Source: Streptococcus sp.
GTDB taxonomy: Bacteria > Bacillota > Bacilli > Lactobacillales > Streptococcaceae
Reading direction: 5' to 3'
Assembly: GCA_003521145.1 (NCBI GenBank)
Contig: DOTL01000085.1
Location: 1-12,329, forward strand
Length of the DNA: 12,329 nt
In this document: piece after piece, positions 6,791 to 12,329 of the stretch
How positions within the stretch are numbered: the first letter of the stretch is position 1
How the letters are laid out: the number at the start of each line of letters is the position of its first letter
Translations under genes and position numbers: made by a program
Notes under the pieces: model-generated
What the model saw: the letters and a program-made list of their open reading frames with translations, nothing else
Databases searched by the model: none
Told to the model about the DNA's origin: nothing

Positions 6791-7953
6791 ATGTCCAGAA
6801 AAACTTGGTATTAGTTACTTATCTTTTTTGAAGTATTGTTAGCTCTTTCTATGCTTAGGTCTTATGGTTTGCATTTTGAGTATGAAACGCTCAATTCTGT
6901 ATCCTTATTAAGTTCTCAATTTCCACAGCAAGTTGTTTTAGTATGGTTTGTTTTTAGGCTTTTGAAGGATAAGCGGAAAGCTGAGGGCGTCTTAGCTGTG
7001 CTTGCCTTCCATATTTGTCAGTTAGTTGCCTATTTTATAGTACCGGCTTCCATTTTTTAAACTCTGGTTGGTTTCACTAGTTTTAACTGTTATTTACCTA
7101 ATTTGGCTTATCATTATGATGAAGAAGACAGAGCTTCCAACTCTCTTAGCCTCCTTTAAAAGCCCGTCAGCTTGGCAGTCCTCCGTTCCCCTTCTAGGAC
7201 TAGGGATGGTTGCTGTAGTGTTGGGCTACACATTATATAAATGTTGATTTAGAAGATTTAAGTAGTATGACTTCCTTACTGTATCCTATACTAGGGTGTG
7301 CAAGTATCTTTCTATTCCTTATCTTGATGACTGAAGAAAACCAAAAGAAATTAAGAATCTCTTCAATCCTTATCATAGTCATTAGTTTGCTTTAGCTGTT
7401 TTATGGTTTCTTGGTTGACCATATCATTACTGATGTTTCTCTGTTTCTCCTAGTAGTTTCATCTTATCTTGTCTACCGTACAAACGGCAACACTTCAACA
7501 ATCGTTGAAAAATGGCAGCAGAAGTATGGGTTTGAGGTGAGTAAAGAATCTCTGTTGGTGGAGAAAAAGACTAAACCAGTCGTTGAAAAGCGTAAGATTT
7601 ATGATTATGTGGAGAGTCAGAGACAACTCAATCCTCAAAGTCTTCATTCTCCGTGGTTTTGGACTGCTTTTATTTTAGCACTTAGGAATCTAGTTATTAA
7701 TTTAACTTCTGTGATTCACTATCCTATAAACGACTCTAATCCCTTAGAAGGTCTTGATTGGTTTATACAACTCATTTTTATGACTCCATTAATTATAATT
7801 CCTACTGTGATGTTTCCCAGAGCCATAAGAAACGCTGACAAAAGCCGTCTATATATAGTTGCTGCATTATTCTTTATGTCATATTTTTCTATAGAACAGC
7901 TTATCGTTCCAGCCTTAATTTTGTATGGCGTATCGAAAATAAAAGAGGAGTAG
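6791..7953 (+). pseudogene. Broken gene for a multi-pass membrane protein of unknown family
   Basis: A single ancestral reading frame of about 385 codons can be followed through four lesions. The ATG at 6791 gives MSRKTWY, then a TAG at 6812–6814. The same frame continues to a TAA at 7058–7060. Removing one T from the six-T run at 7053–7058 moves to the next frame, which runs to a TGA at 7245–7247. Removing one A near 7239–7241 moves to the third frame, which has a TAG at 7393–7395 and then stays open to 7953. The restored protein has about ten hydrophobic segments and one hydrophilic loop encoded at about 7470–7640. I do not recognise its family. The AAAGGCGGGGTGG upstream of the ATG is an odd but possible ribosome site. 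The open piece 7411–7953 begins only with a TTG without ribosome site and is unlikely to be made. Confidence 0.82.
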
Positions 7954-7963
7954 TGATAAAAGA

Positions 7964-7996
7964 ACAAGTCCCCTAGACCTAGTCTAGGGGACTTGT
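7964..7996. terminator. Perfect 15-base-pair bidirectional terminator
   Basis: ACAAGTCCCCTAGAC (7964–7978) is perfectly complementary to GTCTAGGGGACTTGT (7982–7996) around a CTA loop. T-rich flanks occur on both strands. It ends the broken membrane-protein gene on the plus strand and the ABC ATPase gene on the minus strand. Confidence 0.92.
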
Positions 7997-8011
7997 TTCT
8001 TTGAGCGATTT

Positions 8012-8749
8012 TTATAGAAGAGGGTTAATGTAAAAACGATGGTCATCAATTGGAATAATTTGAACAGGATTTTGGTAGAAGTCAGCTAGAACTTCAGGTG
8101 TGATAATATCGTTTTTTGGTCCTTGTGCCACGATTCTTCCCTGACGGAGTAGGAGAATGTGGTCCATTTTTTCAGTAATCTCTTCAGCGTGGTGGGTGAC
8201 GTAAAGAACCAGTGGAGCATGTGGAAGTGAAGTGATACGGTCAATCTGACATAAGATCTTTTCGCGGGCAAAGAGATCCAAGCCAACAGTTGCTTCGTTA
8301 AGGATAATGATGTCGGGGTCTTCCATCAGACTACGAGCAATCAAACATATTTGCTTTTCTCCTTGAGAAAGGCCGCGGTATTTACGACCAATCAAATCTC
8401 CAGCACCAAGTGAAGTCAGCATATCCTTGGCTTCTTGTAGCTCTTTGTCTCCATAGGCTTTGTAGAGGATTGAGCTTTTGCATTTACCTGTAAGGACGAT
8501 TTTTTCAGCTGTCATATGTTGACGAAGACCTGTGATGTCTCTATTCCCAAAGGTGTAGCCTAGTATCTCAGCCTTCCCTTCAGAAGGGAAGAATTCAGCT
8601 GTCAACAAACGTAAGAGGGTTGATTTTCCAGCACCGTTAAGTCCCAGGATAGCCCAGGTTTGTCCTTTTTCAACTGTCCAGTTAAGGTCAGACAAACTTG
8701 TTTTTCCTTGGCGGGCCAAGCTGACATTTTCTAATCGTATAAGTGACAT
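8012..8749 (-). CDS. Stand-alone ABC ATPase (YlmA-like) with altered Walker B
   Basis: This is a 245-residue ATP-binding cassette protein without a partner permease nearby, resembling the YlmA/ModF-like group. Visible motifs are Walker A GLNGAGKST (36–44), signature LSQGE (127–131), D-loop GLDL (156–159) and the switch histidine in YVTHHAEE (H196). Walker B reads IIILNE (147–152): Asn151 replaces the Asp that normally helps hold magnesium, while the catalytic Glu152 is kept. The stretch around the Q-loop (about 72–85, DITGLRQHMTAEKIVLTG) looks about 15 residues shorter than I expect for this family, suggesting an in-frame deletion. AAAGGAGAG precedes the ATG. The gene is monocistronic and divergent from the CNNM/CBS gene. 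It could be a weakened or non-hydrolysing ATPase; the transported substrate, if any, is unknown. Confidence 0.87.
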   Translation of the reverse strand: MSLIRLENVSLARQGKTSLSDLNWTVEKGQTWAILGLNGAGKSTLLRLLTAEFFPSEGKAEILGYTFGNRDITGLRQHMTAEKIVLTGKCKSSILYKAYGDKELQEAKDMLTSLGAGDLIGRKYRGLSQGEKQICLIARSLMEDPDIIILNEATVGLDLFAREKILCQIDRITSLPHAPLVLYVTHHAEEITEKMDHILLLRQGRIVAQGPKNDIITPEVLADFYQNPVQIIPIDDHRFYINPLL

Positions 8750-8779
8750 AAGTCTCTCCTTTGATGATAAAATACTCTA

Positions 8780-8788
8780 ATTATAGCA
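8780..8788 (-). promoter_or_regulatory. Extended −10 promoter of the ABC ATPase gene
   Basis: On the minus strand TGCTATAAT gives a perfect −10 box (8785 down to 8780) with the TGn extension. No good −35 box is seen. The start of transcription should be near 8773, leaving a leader of about 24 bases that holds the ribosome site. Confidence 0.65.
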
Positions 8789-8816
8789 TAAAATAGACAC
8801 CTTTATTGGGGAATTA

Positions 8817-8825
8817 TGGTATAAT
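8817..8825 (+). promoter_or_regulatory. Extended −10 promoter of the CNNM/CBS gene
   Basis: TGGTATAAT puts a perfect −10 box at 8820–8825 with the TGn extension. Transcription should start near 8832, about 28 bases before the ATG at 8860. It is divergent from the ABC ATPase promoter, with the two −10 boxes about 35 bases apart. Confidence 0.68.
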
Positions 8826-8859
8826 AAAAGCCAGAATTTATTTTAGAGGAGAAGAAAAA

Positions 8860-10191
8860 ATGGAAGACTCTAGTGGTCAGTCCTTATTATTTCAATCTAT
8901 TTTACTACTAATTTTAACCTTGCTTACAGCCTTTTTCTCAGCATCTGAGATGGCTCTCGTATCTCTTAACCGCTCACGTGTAGAGCAAAAGGCAGAAGAA
9001 GGCGATAAGAAATTTATTCGTCTACTCAAGGTTCTTGAAAATCCAAACAACTTCCTATCAACTATCCAGGTTGGTATTACCTTTATTAGCCTCTTACAAG
9101 GGGCTAGCCTCTCTGCGTCACTAGGTGCAGTGATAGCGACTTGGTTTGGTCATGCAGCTTGGGCTAAGACAGCGGGTAGCATGATTTCTTTGGTTGTCTT
9201 GACCTATATCTCTATCGTTTTTGGGGAACTTTATCCAAAACGTATCGCTATGAATCTCAAGGAAAATCTAGCTATCTACTCAGCACCTGTCATTATTGTT
9301 ACAGGTAAGATTGTTAGTCCTTTTGTTTGGATTCTTTCGGCATCAACTAACCTTTTGTCTCGTTTGACACCTATGACCTTTGATGATGCAGATGAGCAGA
9401 TGACACGTGATGAGATTGAGTACATGTTGAGCAAGAGTGAGGATACACTGGAGGCTGAAGAAATTGAAATGCTCCAAGGGGTATTCTCTCTCGATGGATT
9501 GATGGCTCGTGAGGTTATGGTCTCTCGTACAGATGCCTTTATGATTGATATCGAAGACAGTACTCAGGAAAATATCCAAGCCATTCTCAAGGAAAGTTTC
9601 TCACGTATTCCTGTTTACGAAGATGACAAGGATAAGATTATCGGTGTCATTCATACTAAAAACCTTCTAAAAGCAGGTTTTGAACTTGGTTTTGAAAATA
9701 TCAAACTTCGCCGAATCATGAATGAACCTCTTTTTGTTCCTGAGACTATCTTCGTAGATGATCTCTTGGCAGCCTTTCGTAACACCAATAATCAGATGGC
9801 TATCTTGCTTGATGAATACGGTGGCGTTGCTGGTCTTGTTACCTTTGAGGACCTTTTGGAAGAAATCGTTGGTGAGATTGACGACGAAACAGATAAATCT
9901 AGTGTAGAAGTTCGTGAAATTGGTGAGAATACCTATATTGTCGAAGGAGCTATGACTCTTAACGACTTCAATGAACATTTTGATACAGAACTTGAGAGTG
10001 ATGATGTTGATACTATTGCAGGTTATTATTTGACTGGTGTGGGAGCCATTCCAACTCAAGAAGTCAAGGAACACTATTCAGTTATCAACAAGGACAAACA
10101 CCTCGAATTTATCAATGATAAGGTTAAGGATGGTCGTATAACCAAACTTAAGGTAATCATCACGGCAGCTCCAGAAGAGGTAGAAGAATAG
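8860..10191 (+). CDS. CNNM/CBS/CorC-domain membrane protein (hemolysin-type, probable Mg2+ efflux)
   Basis: This 443-residue protein has the architecture of the CNNM/CorC transporters, often labelled hemolysin TlyC; B. subtilis MpfA, a magnesium exporter, is a studied relative. Residues 1 to about 195 form the DUF21/CNNM membrane domain, with FSASEMALVSLN (26–37) and GELYPKRIA (122–130). Two CBS domains follow: about 210–270 (MAREVMVSRTDAF to IIGVIHTKNLL) and about 283–340 (IMNEPLFVPETIFV to LVTFEDLLEEIVGEI), likely binding adenine nucleotides. A CorC-type C-terminal domain lies at about 350–432, with an acidic tail. The ATG at 8860 follows AGAGGAGAAG; an in-frame TTG at 8806 lies upstream of the promoter and is rejected. 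It is a single gene with its own terminator. Magnesium export is inferred from family; cytolytic activity is not implied. Confidence 0.9.
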   Translation: MEDSSGQSLLFQSILLLILTLLTAFFSASEMALVSLNRSRVEQKAEEGDKKFIRLLKVLENPNNFLSTIQVGITFISLLQGASLSASLGAVIATWFGHAAWAKTAGSMISLVVLTYISIVFGELYPKRIAMNLKENLAIYSAPVIIVTGKIVSPFVWILSASTNLLSRLTPMTFDDADEQMTRDEIEYMLSKSEDTLEAEEIEMLQGVFSLDGLMAREVMVSRTDAFMIDIEDSTQENIQAILKESFSRIPVYEDDKDKIIGVIHTKNLLKAGFELGFENIKLRRIMNEPLFVPETIFVDDLLAAFRNTNNQMAILLDEYGGVAGLVTFEDLLEEIVGEIDDETDKSSVEVREIGENTYIVEGAMTLNDFNEHFDTELESDDVDTIAGYYLTGVGAIPTQEVKEHYSVINKDKHLEFINDKVKDGRITKLKVIITAAPEEVEE

Positions 10192-10250
10192 TTTTCTACA
10201 TATTTTTATTAGAAAATATTAGAACTTAAAAGCGACTATTTACTAATTGG

Positions 10251-10284
10251 GCACTTTCTCTTATTATGAGTGAAAGTGCTTTTT
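10251..10284 (+). terminator. Terminator after the CNNM/CBS gene
   Basis: GCACTTTC (10251–10258) pairs with GAAAGTGC (10272–10279), extended by CTC/GAG with a small bulge, and is followed by five T. It lies about 60 bases past the stop codon. Confidence 0.85.
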
Positions 10285-10498
10285 CTTATCTATCTTGGAA
10301 TATCCGCTTATCAAAATAATAAGATTAGAAAACGTCTATAAAATACGTCATAAATCCTTTTTCAGCTATCAAAACTGCCAGACTTTGTCAGAAAAATAAC
10401 CATAATTTTGAAGATACGCTAACACATTCCAGTGTATTGATAGATTTAGAATAAAAATAAATAAGATTTTAATTAAAACAGTCTTTTATTACTTTTTA

Positions 10499-10507
10499 TG
10501 GTAGAAT
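10499..10507 (+). promoter_or_regulatory. Possible extended −10 promoter of the wall-protein gene
   Basis: TGGTAGAAT gives a one-mismatch −10 box at 10502–10507 with a TGn extension, 35 bases before the ATG at 10543. AAAAAAGGTGAA just before the ATG is a plausible ribosome site. No −35 box is clear. Confidence 0.4.
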
Positions 10508-10542
10508 AAAAATAACTGATAAATGAAAAAAGGTGAATCTTA

Positions 10543-11260
10543 ATGGCTTCTAAAAAATCTATATTATATATAGTAGCTTGCTTTTACTCACCCTACCCTA
10601 GGAGCTTTTGTACCAGTAACTTCTTTTGCGGACGACGGTATTGCGACAAATGATGCCGTTCTTACACAACCAACGACAGATCGTGCAGCAACAGGTCCTT
10701 CAACAGCAGCCCCAAGTGATGGTGACTTGGCTCGTAGCAATGATTTAAACACAGCCGCAGCAACGCCAACAACACCTACAGTTCCTGCAGTACCAGCTGA
10801 ACCAACAACACCAGCAACTCCAGAAACACTTGCGACATCGGCTCAAACAGCTGATTCATCAACAAAACCAGCTGATAAGCCAGAAGAACCAGCTTCACCA
10901 ACTGATAAAGAGACAAGTGAAGCACCTCAAAACCCTGAAACACCTGCAGTGAACGTTAATGGACAACCTGTTGTTACTGTAACACCAACAGCCCCAGTTA
11001 TCACTGCAGCTGGTCAAACAATTGTGTCTACACAAAACAGCCAAATTGTCATCGCTAACACTGATGGTACAACAAGTGTTGTCGCTCCTGAAGCAGTAGG
11101 ATTCAAAGTAAATACTGACGGTACGTTGACTGGTAAAGATGTTAAAGGCAAGGAAGTTACACTTCCTAAGACTGGTGAAGCATCAACAGTAATCTTGACA
11201 TTGGCAGGATCATTCTTCCTTGCTGCTGCAGTCTTTTTGGGGCTTAAGAAACGTGCCTAA
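10543..11260 (+). pseudogene. LPKTG cell-wall-anchored protein, frameshifted in the signal peptide
   Basis: The ATG at 10543 encodes MASKKSILYIVACF, the start of a signal peptide, but this frame then reads SPYPRSFC and stops at the TGA at about 10651–10653. The +1 frame resumes at about 10592 as LGAFVPVTSFA, then a likely cleavage site before ADDG, and stays open to 11260. The mature part begins with a Thr/Ala/Pro-rich stretch (about 10740–10960, with PTTPTVPAVPAEPTTPATPE), probably an extended wall-spanning region. A compact region follows (QTIVSTQNSQIVIANTDG). It ends in the sortase signal LPKTG (11162–11176), a hydrophobic segment and LKKRA. The mature part is otherwise clean, so inactivation is recent or the frame is corrected in other strains. 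The open part has no ATG and could only begin at TTG 10727, without a signal peptide. No adhesin domain is recognised. Confidence 0.8.
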
Positions 11261-11273
11261 TAATATAGATGAT

Positions 11274-11301
11274 AAAAGACTGGGTTTTTCCAGTTTTTTT
11301 G
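11274..11301 (+). terminator. Terminator after the wall-protein gene
   Basis: ACTGG (11279–11283) pairs with CCAGT (11290–11294), lengthened by A/T pairs from the flanking AAAAG and the seven following T. It starts soon after the stop codon at 11260. Confidence 0.75.
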
Positions 11302-11405
11302 TTTTTCTTCTGGTATAGGATAGATATCCCTTGATTTCAGATGTATTATAGTATAACATTTGCTTGAATTCAGGCAGATATGGAGCATGTTTCTGATAAA
11401 AGAGT

Positions 11406-11411
11406 TATAAT
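11406..11411 (+). promoter_or_regulatory. −10 box of the pflA promoter
   Basis: A perfect TATAAT lies 36 bases before the pflA ATG. The −35 region is poor. A second −10-like cluster (TATTATAGTATAAC, 11344–11357) downstream of TTGATT (11331–11336) could be an alternative upstream promoter, but its 15-base spacing is short. Confidence 0.55.
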
Positions 11412-11418
11412 AAAAACA

Positions 11419-11436
11419 TGTAAAAATCGTTTTTCA
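11419..11436 (+). promoter_or_regulatory. Palindromic site in the pflA leader, possibly cre-like
   Basis: TGTAAAAATCGTTTTTCA is a near-palindrome (TGnAAAA and TTTTnCA arms around a central CG) between the −10 box and the ribosome site. It resembles a CcpA catabolite site but is longer than the 14-base consensus, so assignment is uncertain. Pyruvate formate-lyase genes are known to respond to carbon supply in streptococci. Confidence 0.35.
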
Positions 11437-11447
11437 AGGAGGCTGCC

Positions 11448-12248
11448 ATGGCAGAAATTGATTACAGTCAGGTGACTGGACTTGTTCATTCAACCGAAAG
11501 TTTTGGATCCGTAGATGGTCCTGGTATCCGTTTTATTGTGTTTATGCAAGGCTGTAAGATGCGTTGCCAATATTGTCATAACCCAGATACTTGGGCCATG
11601 GAGTCAAATAAGGCTGTTGAACGTACAGTTGAAGATGTCTTAGAAGAGGCTTTTCGCTTCCGTCATTTCTGGGGTGAACATGGTGGAATCACTGTATCAG
11701 GTGGTGAAGCTATGCTTCAGATTGATTTTGTCACTGCCCTCTTTACAGAGGCTAGGAAGTTAGGGATTCACTGTACGCTTGATACGAGTGGCTTAGCTTA
11801 TCGTAATACTCCAAAGTATCATGAAGTTGTCGACAAACTTTTGGCTGTAACTGACTTAGTTCTACTGGATATCAAAGAGATTGACCCCGAACAACACAAG
11901 TTTGTGACCGGTCTATCTAATAAGAATACCTTGGAATTTGCTCAATATCTGTCTGATAAACAAGTTCCGGTCTGGATTCGCCATGTCTTGGTACCTGGTT
12001 TGACAGACTTTGACGAACACTTGGTTAAGCTCGACGAGTTTGTAAAGACCTTGAAAAATGTTGATAAATTTGAAATTCTTCCTTATCATACAATGGGTGA
12101 GTTCAAATGGCGTGAGCTCGGTATTTCATATCCTTTGGAAGGAGTCAAACCACCAACCGCAGATCGGGTTAAAAATGCTAAAGACCTTATGCATACTGAA
12201 ACCTATCAAGAATATAAAAATCGTATCGGTGTTAAAACTTTGGAATAA
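11448..12248 (+). CDS. pflA: Pyruvate formate-lyase activating enzyme PflA
   Basis: PflA is a cytoplasmic radical SAM enzyme that makes the glycyl radical on pyruvate formate-lyase, switching on the anaerobic conversion of pyruvate and CoA to acetyl-CoA and formate. The 266-residue protein has ESFGSVDGPGIRFIVFMQGC (17–36), the iron–sulfur motif C36-X3-C40-X2-C43 followed by HNPDTW, and the SAM-binding SGGE (84–87). LDTSGLAY and LVLLDIKEIDPEQHKFVTG are typical of PflA. Length is typical of the family. AAGGAGG (11436–11442) lies five bases before the ATG. It stands alone with its own promoter and terminator; the lyase gene itself is not in the window, as is common in streptococci. Formate made this way feeds purine synthesis and, in S. 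thermophilus, cross-feeding in milk. Confidence 0.96.
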   Translation: MAEIDYSQVTGLVHSTESFGSVDGPGIRFIVFMQGCKMRCQYCHNPDTWAMESNKAVERTVEDVLEEAFRFRHFWGEHGGITVSGGEAMLQIDFVTALFTEARKLGIHCTLDTSGLAYRNTPKYHEVVDKLLAVTDLVLLDIKEIDPEQHKFVTGLSNKNTLEFAQYLSDKQVPVWIRHVLVPGLTDFDEHLVKLDEFVKTLKNVDKFEILPYHTMGEFKWRELGISYPLEGVKPPTADRVKNAKDLMHTETYQEYKNRIGVKTLE

Positions 12249-12253
12249 AGAAG

Positions 12254-12275
12254 AAGCTCTTGACAAGGGCTTTTT
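12254..12275 (+). terminator. Terminator after pflA
   Basis: AAGCTCTT (12254–12261) pairs with AAGGGCTT (12265–12272), one G·T pair, around a GAC loop, followed by a short T-run to 12275. It begins five bases past the stop codon. Confidence 0.75.
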
Positions 12276-12329
12276 AACTTGCTATTATTTAGGGAATAAT
12301 AAAGAGCGATACTGTCAATAATTATGTGT

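Larger units (their letters stand above)
10192..10542. other. AT-rich intergenic region
   Basis: Apart from the terminator at 10251–10284 and a −10-like box near 10502, this 350-base stretch holds nothing I can name. No open frame with a ribosome site is present. A small inverted repeat, ACAC-N6-GTGT near 10420–10440, is too short to weigh. It could be remnant sequence upstream of the decayed wall-protein gene. Confidence 0.6.

Noticed and set aside
10300..10500. A possible riboswitch or small RNA in the gap before the wall-protein gene.
   Set aside because: No stable nested stems or conserved aptamer sequence could be seen; only short A/T-rich repeats.
12058..12321. An open frame crossing the end of pflA and running through its terminator.
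   Set aside because: It has no ribosome site, overlaps certain coding sequence and passes through the hairpin; no recognisable protein.
1..12329. CRISPR array, insertion sequence, integrase, tRNA, rRNA or a defence gene cluster.
   Set aside because: No spaced direct repeats, transposase-like frames, terminal inverted repeats, tRNA-like folds or recognisable defence domains were seen; the gene content is ordinary streptococcal chromosome.

Overview
The window reads as chromosomal DNA of a low-GC streptococcus, most likely of the salivarius group (S. thermophilus, S. salivarius or S. vestibularis). The grounds are the gene order rsmD–coaD–SepM-type protease, a sortase LPKTG anchor, a pflA gene, extended −10 (TGnTATAAT) promoters and strong AGGAGG ribosome binding sites. 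Two genes are clearly broken and a third shows a damaged motif. This fits the heavy gene decay known for S. thermophilus, but the species call is inference.

Layout. (1) 104–2335: a rightward operon of rsmD (16S rRNA methyltransferase), coaD (coenzyme A synthesis) and a membrane-anchored PDZ–Lon protease (SepM/YlbL type), closed by a long hairpin terminator. (2) 2348–6215: a rightward four-gene operon of mnmL (radical SAM), mnmM (methyltransferase), an unrecognised 80-residue lysine-rich protein and a CPA1 Na+/H+ antiporter. The first three genes overlap as ATGA, and the −10 box lies so close to the mnmL start that the mRNA should be leaderless. (3) 6202–7996: a small four-helix membrane protein on the minus strand, then a rightward multi-pass membrane protein gene broken by two stop codons and two single-base frameshifts. 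(4) 8012–10284: divergent genes for a stand-alone YlmA-like ABC ATPase (minus strand, altered Walker B) and a CNNM/CBS/CorC-type membrane protein (plus strand). (5) 10543–11301: an LPKTG wall-anchored protein gene frameshifted inside its signal peptide. (6) 11406–12275: pflA, the pyruvate formate-lyase activating enzyme, as a single gene.

How the genes work together. The first two operons are mainly housekeeping. rsmD methylates the ribosome, and mnmL and mnmM finish the side chain of the wobble uridine in certain tRNAs, both using S-adenosylmethionine. coaD makes the CoA precursor. pflA switches on pyruvate formate-lyase, whose reaction consumes CoA. The antiporter and the CNNM/CBS protein concern ion balance (Na+/H+ and probably Mg2+). 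I see no mobile element, CRISPR array, tRNA, rRNA or convincing riboswitch. I found no clearly new multi-gene system. The most open question is the 80-residue protein coupled to the tRNA modification genes.
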